The notes under the pieces were generated by a model that saw only the letters and a list, made by a program, of their open reading frames with translations, was not told the origin of the DNA and did no database searches. A DNA stretch of 54,775 nt from Aphanizomenon flos-aquae FACHB-1287 (GTDB lineage Bacteria > Cyanobacteriota > Cyanobacteriia > Cyanobacteriales > Nostocaceae): positions 1 to 54,775 of the forward strand of contig NZ_JACJTO010000030.1 in NCBI RefSeq assembly GCF_014698755.1, read 5' to 3'. Shown piece by piece: positions 36,590 to 45,841 of this stretch; position 1 is the stretch's first letter, and the number at the start of each line of letters is the position of its first letter. Made by a program: the position numbers and the translations under genes.

Positions 36590-37243
36590 TTAAGTGTGAA
36601 TTATACCATCTGGCATGATCGCTCCCGCTAATTTAGCACCAATCAATTTTACCAGTAGGCGATCGCCTGAACGAATTCTCGCTCCTGTCAAATCAGCCCC
36701 CCGCAAGTCAGCACCGCTAAAATCCGCACCAATCAAATTGGATGAGCGTAAATTAGCATCTCTTAAATCTGCTAAAAGTAAATTAGCTCTGAATAAATTA
36801 GCTTCTGACAGGTCTGCACCCCTAAGAATCACCTTGTGCATAAAAGCATCACTAAGGTTAGAGCCGCTTAAGTTCGCATAACTCAAATTCCTACCTGATA
36901 GGTCACGATTACTTAAATTAGCGTGGCTAAAATCTTTACCACTTAAATCTGAATTTGGCTTTTGTGGTGAGTAGGCATAAGTAGATGATGGTTTAGGGGC
37001 TGGAGGTGGTGGAGAATAGGAGGAAGGTGGCTGTCTATCTCGTAAAGAGCGTAACTGATCACGAGCTTCATTAAAGGATTTCAGCTTTTCCTGTGCTTTG
37101 TGTTGTAAGCGCAGGTTATCTTTAGGGAGACGGTCTGGATGCCAAACAAACACTAAATCTTTATAGGCCTGGTTGATCTCTTCGAGTGTAGCCCCTAGCT
37201 CTAATTCTAAGATTCTGTAGTATCGCTCCAGTTCGCTCGTCAT
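36590..37243 (-). CDS. J-domain protein with pentapeptide repeats
   Basis: 217 residues. Residues about 6-70 are a DnaJ domain with the HPD motif (35-37, in VWHPDRL), which stimulates Hsp70 ATPase. A Pro/Ser linker (about 72-98) leads to about 20 pentapeptide repeats of the A(D/N)LxX type (DLSGKDFSHANLSNRDLSGR and on), expected to form a right-handed quadrilateral beta-helix. The combination is common in cyanobacteria and probably brings DnaK to a specific target. Monocistronic. Confidence 0.9.
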   Translation of the reverse strand: MTSELERYYRILELELGATLEEINQAYKDLVFVWHPDRLPKDNLRLQHKAQEKLKSFNEARDQLRSLRDRQPPSSYSPPPPAPKPSSTYAYSPQKPNSDLSGKDFSHANLSNRDLSGRNLSYANLSGSNLSDAFMHKVILRGADLSEANLFRANLLLADLRDANLRSSNLIGADFSGADLRGADLTGARIRSGDRLLVKLIGAKLAGAIMPDGIIHT

Positions 37244-37590
37244 GGTGTCTTGATGAAATGAATTAATAATTGAACAAATGATGAATTATGCGGTTATTTG
37301 TTAAGTATAGCCATTGATTACCTTAGAGTAGAAGGAAAGTTAACGCTTGGGAAAATACCGCAAGGGATCTAAGCTAAGTGGACTCGTTAAACAAAGAATT
37401 TTAGCGTCTTTAATATTGCTATCTCCATTAAAGATAAATTGAGGGAGCTTATTTTTGTCAGAAAAATTTTAGGCTAAAATTTAACATTTAATTGGTAACA
37501 AATCTGTCAGAATTACTATATTCTATAAGCTCAGATTAAAGTTAATTCTCAACTGAGTAAGAATAAACACATTTGTCAGATGGACGTTCT
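37244..37590. other. Leader and promoter region of the APC permease gene
   Basis: No gene. The stretch 37339-37397 has a pairing GTTAACG (37339-37345)/CGTTAA (37387-37392) enclosing about 40 bases with purine-rich internal segments (ACCGCAAGGGATCTAAGC), which could be a structured leader. I could not match it to a known riboswitch class. Confidence 0.3.
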
Positions 37591-39426
37591 ATGTTCTTCT
37601 ACCCTCAGATTAAGCAATTTTTTCTCGGTAAATCTCTGCCAACCAGTGCCCATAGTGAAGAACGATTGAGTAATGCCGCAGCTTTAGCGGTACTTTCCTC
37701 AGATGCTCTTTCCTCCGTGGCTTATGCAACAGAAGAGATCTTACTAGTTTTAGTCGCAGCAGGAAGTGGTGCTCTTGGCTTGTCTTTACCTATTGCTATA
37801 GCAATTATTGGCCTTTTAGGTATAGTTGTTCTTTCCTATCGACAAACCATTCGCGCTTATCCACAAGGTGGTGGTTCTTACATTGTTGCGAGGGAAAACC
37901 TGGGTCTTTATCCAGGGCTGGTGGCTGGTGGTTCGCTGATGATTGACTATATTTTAACTGTAACCGTCAGTATATCTGCTGGTACAGCCGCGTTAACATC
38001 AGCAATTCCTGTACTTAAATCTCACACAGTTCTCCTGTGTTTGATTTTTATTTTCTTGTTAATGCTGGCAAATCTCAGGGGTGTTAAGGAGTCGGGACAG
38101 ATATTTATGGTTCCTACCTTTGCCTTTATTGTGAGTATTTTTCTGTTAATTGGCGTTGGCTTGTTTAAATATAGCACTGGACAAGTGATTACAGAATATC
38201 CTTCTCTTCCTGCGACGGAAGGCATTAGTGTATTCTTCATTTTACGGGCTTTTTCGGCTGGATGTACAGCATTAACAGGAGTAGAAGCAATATCTGATGG
38301 GGTATTAGCTTTTAAAGCCCCAGAATGGAAAAATGCTCGTCTCACTTTGTTGTATTTGGGAGTAATCTTGGGATTCATGTTTGTAGGTATTACTTACTTA
38401 GCAAATATTTATCATGTTGTTCCCGAAGAAGGACAAACTGTAGTTTCCCTTTTGGGTAGAGTCATTGTGGGAACAGGACCTATTTACTATTTCCTGCAAA
38501 TTGTTACCCTGTTGGTTTTAATGTTAGCTGCTAATACCAGTTATGCGGATTTTCCTAGACTGTGTTATTTTTTAGCACGAGATGGGTTTTTACCTCGCCA
38601 ATTGTCCCTTTTGGGCGATCGCTTGGTCTATTCTAATGGTATTATCCTTCTGAGTACCTGTGCGGGCATTTTAGCAATTATTTTCAAAGGTCAAGTTAAC
38701 GCCATTATTCCTCTGTACGCAGTTGGTGTCTTTACTTCCTTTACCCTTTCCCAAGCGGGTATGGTACGTCGCTGGTTTCACGAAAAAACCGAGAATTGGC
38801 GTGCAAGTGCCCTAATGAATGGTTTAGGCGCATTTGCTACTTTAGTGGTATTAATAGTAATCATTTGTACTAAGTTCCTATTAGGGGCTTGGTTAGTAGT
38901 TGTAGCAATTCCCTTAGTAGTGACTTTATTTGCAGCTATTCATCAACATTATCAATATGTAAGTCAACGTCTAAGTATCCATGATTTAGCCCCTCGGAGT
39001 TATATCTCCGTTCCCAAACCAGCAGTTATCACTCACCCTGCTGTGGTAGTGGTAGGACAACTAAACCGAGGAACGGTAGAAGCTTTAGACTATGCACGTA
39101 CCATTGCTGATGAAATTGTTGCTATTCATGTAGATATTGGTTCTACAGACCGGGAAGAACTGCAAAGAAAATGGCAGAATCTAGAATCGGATATTCCCTT
39201 GGAAATTATCGAATCTCCTTATCGTTCTGTAATTGACCCAATTGTTGATTTTGTTGGTCAGTTCCAAAAATCTCACCCAGATGTTTTCACAACTATCATT
39301 ATTCCCGTTTTTGTGCCTCGGAATTGGTGGGATAGTATTTTACATAATCAAACAACTTTGTTTTTGAAGAATGCTTTACGAGCTAACAAAAGTCGCATTG
39401 TCACAACTGTTAGATATTACTTGTAG
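37591..39426 (+). CDS. APC superfamily amino acid/cation permease
   Basis: About 611 residues from ATG 37591 (the frame is also open from TTG 37573). It has 12 transmembrane helices from ERLSNAAALAVLSSDALSSVAYATEEILLVLV onward, including QGGGSYIVARENLG and TALTGVEAISDGV, the APC signatures. The 130-residue C-terminal soluble domain (VVVVGQLNRGTVEALDYARTIADEIVAIHVDI) has a USP/Rossmann-like look, as in KimA-like and related potassium or amino acid permeases. Some of these are regulated by c-di-AMP through that domain. Substrate not assigned. Confidence 0.88.
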   Translation: MFFYPQIKQFFLGKSLPTSAHSEERLSNAAALAVLSSDALSSVAYATEEILLVLVAAGSGALGLSLPIAIAIIGLLGIVVLSYRQTIRAYPQGGGSYIVARENLGLYPGLVAGGSLMIDYILTVTVSISAGTAALTSAIPVLKSHTVLLCLIFIFLLMLANLRGVKESGQIFMVPTFAFIVSIFLLIGVGLFKYSTGQVITEYPSLPATEGISVFFILRAFSAGCTALTGVEAISDGVLAFKAPEWKNARLTLLYLGVILGFMFVGITYLANIYHVVPEEGQTVVSLLGRVIVGTGPIYYFLQIVTLLVLMLAANTSYADFPRLCYFLARDGFLPRQLSLLGDRLVYSNGIILLSTCAGILAIIFKGQVNAIIPLYAVGVFTSFTLSQAGMVRRWFHEKTENWRASALMNGLGAFATLVVLIVIICTKFLLGAWLVVVAIPLVVTLFAAIHQHYQYVSQRLSIHDLAPRSYISVPKPAVITHPAVVVVGQLNRGTVEALDYARTIADEIVAIHVDIGSTDREELQRKWQNLESDIPLEIIESPYRSVIDPIVDFVGQFQKSHPDVFTTIIIPVFVPRNWWDSILHNQTTLFLKNALRANKSRIVTTVRYYL

Positions 39427-39779
39427 GGAGCATAGGTGATAGACATTATACCCCTCTTCCGTTAGTTTTAGAATAAAGCAAGTAGTGAATAAACTAAATT
39501 ATCCGATTTTCCTATCTTGTATTTTATCTATCACTACGCTAACCAATACTTTCTTGATTCTATAGTAGTTCCCGTGGTTGTGAGGAAAAAATTTTTTTAG
39601 TTTTAGGGAATAGGGAACAGATTAGTGTGTACTTCATTTATTTAATCTTCGGCTCTTTAATTTATTTACTGACCAATCTAAGTTAGCGATAAAATGTTTG
39701 AGAATTTGCACTTGTAGAGTTTGATTTTTTGATTCTCTGATAGACCCGGAAAGTTATAGAAGAGGGATATTTTAGGCTT
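39427..39779. other. Intergenic region, no gene seen
   Basis: AT-rich with an AATAGGGAACAGATTAGTGTGTACTTCATTTATT phrase (about 39606-39640) like that at 36505-36550. No reading frame of interest. Confidence 0.4.
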
Positions 39780-40208
39780 TTAATTTTCGTGAACACATTT
39801 ATCTACAAAATGATGTGCTAAATCCAATAATTGCAGATCATCAATATCAATATCATTTGCTAATACATCCTTCACCGCAGATATTTTATCACTGTCCTGA
39901 GTAATTCTTAAACACTCTTCTAAATCCACCGCTAAATCAAATAACGATATGTCCCCCACATACTTTCTAATTTTCGTTGCTACATGATCATCACTAACTA
40001 AAAAATCCTTAATAACATTAAATAAAGGATTAGATATTTCATCATCTCCCCAAGTTTCTAACCAGTCACTCTCCACATCTTCTACGTAAATATGAACAAA
40101 ATTTAGCCCATAATTTAGCCAATCTTGCTGCATATTCCGGGCTGCTGCTAACGCTTCTGTCAGGTTTTCGAGTTGAGCGCTATTATTGGTCTGTTGTTGA
40201 TTAACCAT
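39780..40208 (-). CDS. Hypothetical acidic protein, 142 aa
   Basis: Not recognised. From ATG 40206-40208 the 142-residue product is acidic (runs such as ESDWLETWGDDEISN and ANDIDIDDLQLLD) and helical, with no membrane segment. The frame is open up to 40274, next to the stop of the upstream gene, but the extra residues look unlike protein. It is the second gene of a pair with the 230-residue protein on the same strand (67-base gap, or none if the TTG start is used). Function unknown. Confidence 0.5.
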   Translation of the reverse strand: MVNQQQTNNSAQLENLTEALAAARNMQQDWLNYGLNFVHIYVEDVESDWLETWGDDEISNPLFNVIKDFLVSDDHVATKIRKYVGDISLFDLAVDLEECLRITQDSDKISAVKDVLANDIDIDDLQLLDLAHHFVDKCVHEN

Positions 40209-40274
40209 AAATGGTGTTTTTGGCGGATTAATGATGTTGGGTAAGATACAGAGTTCGATTTTAGGATTTAGCAA

Positions 40275-40967
40275 TCAGGAAAAATTTATATATTTACCGT
40301 CTGCAAGATGATCACTATTATACAGTGCAACATTGACTAATTGATGAACAAAATCATTTTCTTGAGGATTGTAACTTAAGAATAATCCCCTTTCTATTTT
40401 CCACAATTGCAGTGCATTTTCCCACTTTTGATATTTTTGGCCATGAAATTCCTCGCTAACACTTGTAACTTGAATACAGAGAGGTTTATTTTGATGACTA
40501 CTAACAATTAGGTCTGTTGCCATAGAAAGGTCAGCTATATAACGTCGCCAAAAATCTCCTTTTCTATCAACAACATCCTGCGCTATATACTTAATAATAT
40601 CACTATCAGTCTGATTAAATTCCCCGGCCATCATTTTTTTCTTCCAAATATGAAATTTGGTATCTGTGGCATTTATCCATTTAGGAAATAGATAACCATA
40701 CCAATATTTTTCATTGGCAGTCATTTTCTCAAACTGTAATTTTTGCTCTTCTTCCGAAGATAAAGATCTAATTGCCAACCAAACCTGAGAATCGGTAATT
40801 ACTTCTAATAAAAAAGCGACAACGATAGGTTTAGACATCAGCGAACCAAGCTTGATATATTTAATCCAACGGTTTATCTCCCTTAATTTTCTTGTGAGAT
40901 TCGGATCTATGTCAGAGGCTTGCTCAATTAATAAATTTAGTTTATCCTTAATTTCTTTAGCTTGCAA
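40275..40967 (-). CDS. Hypothetical protein, possibly with a nuclease-like core
   Basis: 230 residues, no signal peptide or membrane span. N-terminal half helical and charged; the middle carries YWYGYLFPKWINATDTKFHIWKKKMMAGEF. The segment MATDLIVSSHQNKPLCIQVTSVSEEFHGQKYQKWENAL has the strand-Asp-strand-(Q)xT spacing of PD-(D/E)XK nuclease folds, but the key Lys is absent (IQVTS), so the assignment is speculative. Paired with the downstream 142-residue gene. Its location between conserved genes and near the accessory island suggests an accessory role. Confidence 0.5.
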   Translation of the reverse strand: MQAKEIKDKLNLLIEQASDIDPNLTRKLREINRWIKYIKLGSLMSKPIVVAFLLEVITDSQVWLAIRSLSSEEEQKLQFEKMTANEKYWYGYLFPKWINATDTKFHIWKKKMMAGEFNQTDSDIIKYIAQDVVDRKGDFWRRYIADLSMATDLIVSSHQNKPLCIQVTSVSEEFHGQKYQKWENALQLWKIERGLFLSYNPQENDFVHQLVNVALYNSDHLADGKYINFS

Positions 40968-41238
40968 ACTATACCCTATTGTAAAACACTAACACAGCAT
41001 CAAAAGAGTGATATCCTACTAAATCGGTAAATGAGTTTGTTAACAACATGATCATTATTTTACCTTATTATGGTACTGAACAATTTGGCATTGATTCATT
41101 GTCGTACTAAAGTAGGAACAGACGAGCAAATCAGTAAATAATCTTTACATGGGGTCAACTTCATGAAAATCTAAATATTGTTTGCTACAACTTCGTTAAA
41201 AACAGTTTTCAGTCATCCTATCATTTGCATCCATTATC

Positions 41239-43209
41239 ATGTCTCAACCAACCATAGAATCTATTTTACAGGAAAAGCGGCTATTTCCGCCTACCAGTGA
41301 TTTTTCGCAAAATGCCCATATCAAGAGTTTAGCAGATTATCAGCGTCTTTACGACAAAGCCAAAGCCGATCCTCAGCAATTTTGGGCAGAATTGGCTGAA
41401 AGTGAGTTACACTGGGTTCAAAAGTGGGATACTGTGCTAGATTGGCAACCACCTTTTGCCAAATGGTTTGTTAATGGTAAGATTAACATTTCTTATAACT
41501 GTCTTGATAGACATCTTACCACTTGGCGTAAAAATAAAGCTGCGTTGATTTGGGAAGGAGAACCGGGAGATTCTCGCACTCTTACATACTCGCAATTACA
41601 TCGAGAAGTTTGTCAATTTGCCAATGTACTAAAACAATTAGGCGCGAAAAAGGGCGATCGCATTGGTATTTATATGCCGATGATTCCCGAAGCCGCAATA
41701 GCTATGTTAGCCTGTGCTAGAATTGGCGCACCTCATAGCGTTGTCTTTGGTGGTTTTAGTGCTGAAGCCTTACGCGATCGCTTGAATGATGCAGAAGCAA
41801 AGATAGTAATCACAGCGGATGGTGGTTGGCGTAAGGATGCAATTGTACCCCTTAAAGAACAGGTAGATAAAGCTTTAGAAAACAATGCAGTTCCCAGTAT
41901 TACAGATGTGCTAGTTGTCAAACGCACAAATCAAATAATACAAATGGTAGCCGGTCGTGATCATTGGTGGCACGATTTACAAAAAGGCGTTTCTGCGGAT
42001 TGTCCTCCAGAACCAATGGACAGCGAAGATATGCTGTTTGTTCTCTACACTTCCGGTAGTACAGGCAAACCGAAAGGAGTAGTTCACACCACAGGAGGTT
42101 ATAACTTATACAGTCATATCACTACCAAATGGATTTTTGATCTTCAGGATACAGATGTATATTGGTGTACTGCCGATGTCGGTTGGATTACGGGACATAG
42201 CTATATAGTTTATGGACCCCTTTCCAACGGTGCAACGACTCTCATGTATGAAGGCGCGCCCCGTGCTTCTAATCCTGGTTGCTTCTGGGATGTAATTGAG
42301 AAATACGGTGTTAATATTTTTTATACTGCACCAACAGCGATTCGCGCCTTTATCAAAATGGGTGAACACCATCCTAAATCTCGTAATCTTTCTTCTCTGC
42401 GATTACTGGGAAGTGTGGGTGAACCCATTAACCCCGAAGCTTGGATGTGGTATCAAAAAATTATCGGTGGTAAACGTTGCCCAATAGTTGATACCTGGTG
42501 GCAAACGGAAACCGGTGGAATTATGATTACACCCTTACCTGGGGCAATTGCTACTAAACCAGGTTCAGCGACTCTACCTTTTCCTGGTATTATTGCGGAT
42601 GTTGTGGATTTAGATGGAAACAATGTCCCTGATAACGAAGGTGGTTATTTAGCAATTCGTCATCCTTGGCCGGGAATGATGCGGACGGTGTACGGTGATC
42701 CTGATCGCTTCCGTCGTACCTATTGGGAACATATTCCGCCCACAAATGGTAAATATACGTACTTTGCTGGCGATGGTGCAAGAAAGGATGAGGACGGCTA
42801 TTTCTGGGTCATGGGGCGCGTGGATGATGTCCTGAATGTCTCTGGACACCGTTTAGGAACGATGGAGGTAGAATCTGCCCTAGTGTCTCATCCAGCGGTG
42901 GCTGAGGCTGCTGTAGTGGGTAAACCGGATGAATTGAAGGGTGAGGAGGTTGTAGCTTTTGTGACTTTGGAGGGGACTTATCAAGCCAGTGAGGAGTTGA
43001 GTAAGGAACTGAAAAAGCACGTTGTGAATGAGATTGGAGCGATCGCCCGTCCTGGTGAAATCAGGTTTACTGATGCTTTGCCGAAAACCCGTTCTGGTAA
43101 GATTATGCGGCGTTTGTTGCGGAATTTGGCATCAGGACAGGAAATATCGGGGGATACTTCGACTTTGGAAGATCGCAGTGTTTTGGATAAGTTGCGGGAA
43201 GGGAATTAA
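41239..43209 (+). CDS. acs: Acetyl-CoA synthetase
   Basis: 656 residues, the normal length for AMP-forming acetate:CoA ligase. Signatures: [17 protein letters not shown], the P-loop-like [34 protein letters not shown] (acetate pocket with Trp), [40 protein letters not shown], and the catalytic acylatable Lys in [13 protein letters not shown] near 620. It activates acetate and scavenges it into acetyl-CoA. Monocistronic. The Lys is commonly acetylated for control in other bacteria. Confidence 0.97.
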   Translation: MSQPTIESILQEKRLFPPTSDFSQNAHIKSLADYQRLYDKAKADPQQFWAELAESELHWVQKWDTVLDWQPPFAKWFVNGKINISYNCLDRHLTTWRKNKAALIWEGEPGDSRTLTYSQLHREVCQFANVLKQLGAKKGDRIGIYMPMIPEAAIAMLACARIGAPHSVVFGGFSAEALRDRLNDAEAKIVITADGGWRKDAIVPLKEQVDKALENNAVPSITDVLVVKRTNQIIQMVAGRDHWWHDLQKGVSADCPPEPMDSEDMLFVLYTSGSTGKPKGVVHTTGGYNLYSHITTKWIFDLQDTDVYWCTADVGWITGHSYIVYGPLSNGATTLMYEGAPRASNPGCFWDVIEKYGVNIFYTAPTAIRAFIKMGEHHPKSRNLSSLRLLGSVGEPINPEAWMWYQKIIGGKRCPIVDTWWQTETGGIMITPLPGAIATKPGSATLPFPGIIADVVDLDGNNVPDNEGGYLAIRHPWPGMMRTVYGDPDRFRRTYWEHIPPTNGKYTYFAGDGARKDEDGYFWVMGRVDDVLNVSGHRLGTMEVESALVSHPAVAEAAVVGKPDELKGEEVVAFVTLEGTYQASEELSKELKKHVVNEIGAIARPGEIRFTDALPKTRSGKIMRRLLRNLASGQEISGDTSTLEDRSVLDKLREGN

Positions 43210-43324
43210 TTTAGGTTAGTTTTTCATAACTGTGTAAAATTTGTATGGGGTGGGCAAAATTGCCTACCCTATATTGTGTGAAGAAAATTATAACTTGAAT
43301 TATGATAGGGGTATATATAAGAAA

Positions 43325-43810
43325 ATGAGGGATGCACTAGGACGAAGAGGTGAATCGCTATTTGACGTTTTAATAACAGAATTTCATTCTGATGATGGTC
43401 CAATTTTCAAACCGCAGTTTTTAGGAGAGAAATGGCAGTATGTTGATTTTATTGTTGAGTTAGTAGGTGCTGGTTCTTATATTCCTTATTTTTTTGTACA
43501 AGTTAAAACTACTAGGCAAGGTTATACTAAAAAAGATAAACGTCTGAAGGTGAAAGTAGAAAAGGAATCTATAATTGGTATAGCATCTTATCTAGCACCA
43601 ACTTATATAGTTGGAATTGATGACATTCAAGGAACAGGTTATATAGTTTCTGCTAATGGAGAAAATTTAAAATCTCTCTCAAGCCTATCTACTGAATTTC
43701 CTATTAATAAACAAAATAGAGAAATCCTTTGGAATGAAGTCAATGATTTCTGGAAACCTTATACACAGAATAAACAAAAAAATTTAAGTTCCAAGTTCAA
43801 ATGGAGATGA
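43325..43810 (+). CDS. DUF4365-like PD-(D/E)XK protein, first of a pair
   Basis: 161 residues from ATG 43325; the frame is open to 43241, but those 28 codons contain an interspersed repeat (GGGGTGGGCAAAATTGCC) and are unlikely to be protein. GRRGESLFDVLI opens a compact alpha/beta core with YVDFIVELV (Asp) and YFFVQVKTTRQG (Q-x-K), the DUF4365/restriction-like nuclease pattern, then IGIASYLAPTYIVGIDD. The protein ends 4 bases before the next gene, which carries a related core, so the two form an operon. DUF4365 proteins occur in defence contexts; direct evidence of activity is lacking. Confidence 0.7.
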   Translation: MRDALGRRGESLFDVLITEFHSDDGPIFKPQFLGEKWQYVDFIVELVGAGSYIPYFFVQVKTTRQGYTKKDKRLKVKVEKESIIGIASYLAPTYIVGIDDIQGTGYIVSANGENLKSLSSLSTEFPINKQNREILWNEVNDFWKPYTQNKQKNLSSKFKWR

Positions 43811-43814
43811 AACA

Positions 43815-44411
43815 ATGCAAATAGAACAACCTTGGTATATTGGTTTACGTTCAAAAGCTTTAGCAATAGTATCTTTAACTGAACGTGATGATTTGATTGT
43901 TTATAGAGATACAAAAGATTATGATTTAGATGTTCTAGTTTCCATTAGCAAAAATGGTGAGGATATTAATAGGCTTTTTGGTGTGGAAATAAAAGCTGTA
44001 AAATCTACACCTAAGATAATTCAAAATGAGGATATTTTCAATATAGAAGGAGCAGATATAAATGTTCTGCAATCACGATTTACAAAGTGTAATTTTCCAA
44101 TATGTCTATTTTTCTTTACTCTGGATAATGATAATGGGTATTACAAATGGATTCTCGAACCAATTATTGATAACGAAAACGGTAACAAATTAAAACGTAA
44201 TGGAAGTCCAGAATTTAGAAAATTAACCAATGAATCAATAAATAATATTGTTGATTTAGTGAATCAATGGTACAATAATGCACGAATTGATTATAAAATA
44301 CCTGATGTAATACCAAAACCTTTACTATCAAAGCGTAAAGTGAAACGGTTTTTAAAACAAATGGAAAAAATTACAAAACAGCAGAAATCGCAAGATAATA
44401 TCAATCATTAA
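43815..44411 (+). CDS. PD-(D/E)XK-like protein, second of a pair
   Basis: 198 residues. The core is YDLDVLVSISKNGEDINRLFGVEIKAVKS: Asp in LDVLV and Glu-x-Lys in VEIKA give a complete D...ExK nuclease triad. After it come ADINVLQSRFTKCNFPICLFFFTL and a Lys-rich basic tail (LSKRKVKRFLKQMEKITKQQ) suited to nucleic acid contact. It starts 4 bases after the preceding gene. Unlike its partner it has ExK rather than QxK, so one or both may be active. No known family name from memory. Confidence 0.65.
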   Translation: MQIEQPWYIGLRSKALAIVSLTERDDLIVYRDTKDYDLDVLVSISKNGEDINRLFGVEIKAVKSTPKIIQNEDIFNIEGADINVLQSRFTKCNFPICLFFFTLDNDNGYYKWILEPIIDNENGNKLKRNGSPEFRKLTNESINNIVDLVNQWYNNARIDYKIPDVIPKPLLSKRKVKRFLKQMEKITKQQKSQDNINH

Positions 44412-44453
44412 GTACATAAAAGGTGGCTTTTACCAGTGAAGCATCATAATCAA

Positions 44454-44617
44454 TTGTCTGAATCAGGATGTCCAGGATTTAAGGATTTGCAGGATGTGAT
44501 TGAATGATTGTTTGTGAGGATGTTGGGTATTTTATTTGTCTGAATCAGGATGTCCAGGATTTGAGGATTTTCAGGATGTGATTGAATGATTGTTTGTGAG
44601 GATGTTGGGTATTTTCA
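44454..44617. repeat. Two tandem 82-bp copies of the GTCTGAATCAGGATG repeat
   Basis: TTGTCTGAATCAGGATGTCC starts at 44454 and again at 44536; the 82-base period includes GGATGTGATTGAATGATTGTTTGTGAGGATGTTGGG. The two units differ at only a few bases. Confidence 0.85.
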
Positions 44618-44669
44618 GGATGTTTTTTGATAATTTTATTTAAATGATTATAAACCATCTAAAAATTAC

Positions 44670-44711
44670 CATCCTGTACATCCTTTAATCCTGGATATCC
44701 TGATTCAGACT
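44670..44711. repeat. Inverted copy of the GTCTGAATCAGGATG repeat
   Basis: CATCCTGTACATCC...CCTGATTCAGAC is the reverse complement of the 44454 unit (about 40 bases, a few mismatches). With the forward copies it could form a long hairpin between the nuclease pair and the TIR gene, and may terminate transcription from both sides. Confidence 0.8.
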
Positions 44712-44730
44712 TAATAATTTTCTAAAAGCT

Positions 44731-45840
44731 TTAGATGTTACAGTTTACAAGTCTCGATACAAGAGAAAATATGCGAACAACGCGACTCTGAAAATCCCCT
44801 AAAAAAAATACCCTTCCATAGATACTAAAGGGTAAGTGTCCTCTTGGTATCTGATTTTTATGAACATCATACCATCCCACATCCTGAACAAACATATTCC
44901 AGGCTAAAAAATCATATTCATCGCTACTAAACTCACCACCGACACTCAAATAAATTTCCTTTTGGACGCTGAAGCCAAATCTTCCGTTACTGTAATTTAC
45001 CCACAATTGGTCAATTGTGCGAAGGTCTTGGCATGGAAAATTTAATAGTTCATCAATTGTAAAGTTAAAGTAGTTACCTGACTTTTTACCCACAGCTTTA
45101 ATCATAACTTCGTAAGTTTCTTTATCTGCTTCTTCCCAGTTCTGTGCTGCTAGTAAATCGCGTAGTTTGCTGTAGTCTATGCCTTTTTCTGAGCGTAGGT
45201 CGTCTATCTGAGTGGGTGGCTGAATATTAGTAAGTGGCTGAATAATATCTACAGCCTGACTTGCTGAAATTTTTGCAAGATGTGAGCTTAAAAGTTCTAA
45301 TGGCTTAGTAAGTGGCTGAATAATATCTACAGCCTGAGTTGCTGAAATTTTTGCAAGATGTGAGTTTAAAAGTTCTAATGGCTGTTGAGTCTGAACAACG
45401 GGTTGTGACGGTTGCGACTCTGGCTTTATTCCAGTAATACCCCAAATTAACTGCTTCATTGGGTCAGGGTCTTGTTGACGAAAATCAACCCAATGAAAGC
45501 TTCTCAAAAATCTTGGGGTTTGTGTTTTCAGTTCGCTAAGTGTGTATTTGCAACTTGGGAGGATAACTAAGCCCATTCGTAGCTTTCGTTCGACAAACTC
45601 AACCAGAAACTCCCTCATTTCAATATTAGCCCAAGGTCCCACATCAGAAGAACCAACAAATATAGCCGCAGCTTCAATTTGACCAATAATTTCCTCAAGT
45701 TGGTCTTGCCAAAGACGAAACGGCTCAAAGTCATACTTATCTAGCCAGGCATCTATTTCTCTCTGTAATAGCTCTGTTCTAATCTTTTCTACCTCTGGCT
45801 TGTCCTCGCTATTGTGGCAGAGGAAAACATTTTTTGCCAT
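44731..45840 (-). CDS. TIR domain-GUN4 domain fusion protein
   Basis: 369 residues. About 1-140 is a TIR domain: MAKNVFLCHNSEDKPEVEK (box 1), IEAAAIFVGSSDVGPWANIEMREF with Glu74 at the catalytic NADase position, and LRSFHWVDFRQQ. About 150-205 is a linker containing a tandem 26-residue duplication (LELLNSHLAKISATQAVDII, repeated). About 219-360 is a GUN4 domain: DYSKLRDLLAAQNWEEADKET, LLNFPCQDLRTIDQLWVNYS, NGRFGFSVQKEIYLSVGG, GHLPFSI. GUN4 binds porphyrins and activates Mg-chelatase in photosynthetic organisms; TIR domains often cleave NAD. It starts 1 base after the stop of the 165-aa gene, so they form an operon. Confidence 0.87.
   Translation of the reverse strand: MAKNVFLCHNSEDKPEVEKIRTELLQREIDAWLDKYDFEPFRLWQDQLEEIIGQIEAAAIFVGSSDVGPWANIEMREFLVEFVERKLRMGLVILPSCKYTLSELKTQTPRFLRSFHWVDFRQQDPDPMKQLIWGITGIKPESQPSQPVVQTQQPLELLNSHLAKISATQAVDIIQPLTKPLELLSSHLAKISASQAVDIIQPLTNIQPPTQIDDLRSEKGIDYSKLRDLLAAQNWEEADKETYEVMIKAVGKKSGNYFNFTIDELLNFPCQDLRTIDQLWVNYSNGRFGFSVQKEIYLSVGGEFSSDEYDFLAWNMFVQDVGWYDVHKNQIPRGHLPFSIYGRVFFLGDFQSRVVRIFSLVSRLVNCNI
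45227..45382. repeat. In-frame 78-bp tandem duplication in the TIR-GUN4 linker
   Basis: Two adjacent 78-base units (45227-45304 and 45305-45382) differ at only a few bases and encode two copies of a 26-residue helical segment. Confidence 0.85.
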
Positions 45841-45841
45841 T

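Noticed and set aside
37339-37398. c-di-AMP riboswitch upstream of the permease
   Set aside because: Suggested by the gene family, but the sequence does not show the consensus as I remember it; kept only as a weak structural observation.
42106-42849. Several 60-90-aa frames opposite or out of frame in acs
   Set aside because: They are shadows of a strongly conserved gene; no independent start signals or protein-like composition.
43241-43324. Upstream extension of the DUF4365-like protein (28 codons)
   Set aside because: This stretch is an interspersed GGGTGGGCAAAATTGCC-type repeat and lacks protein character; ATG 43325 fits the domain start better.
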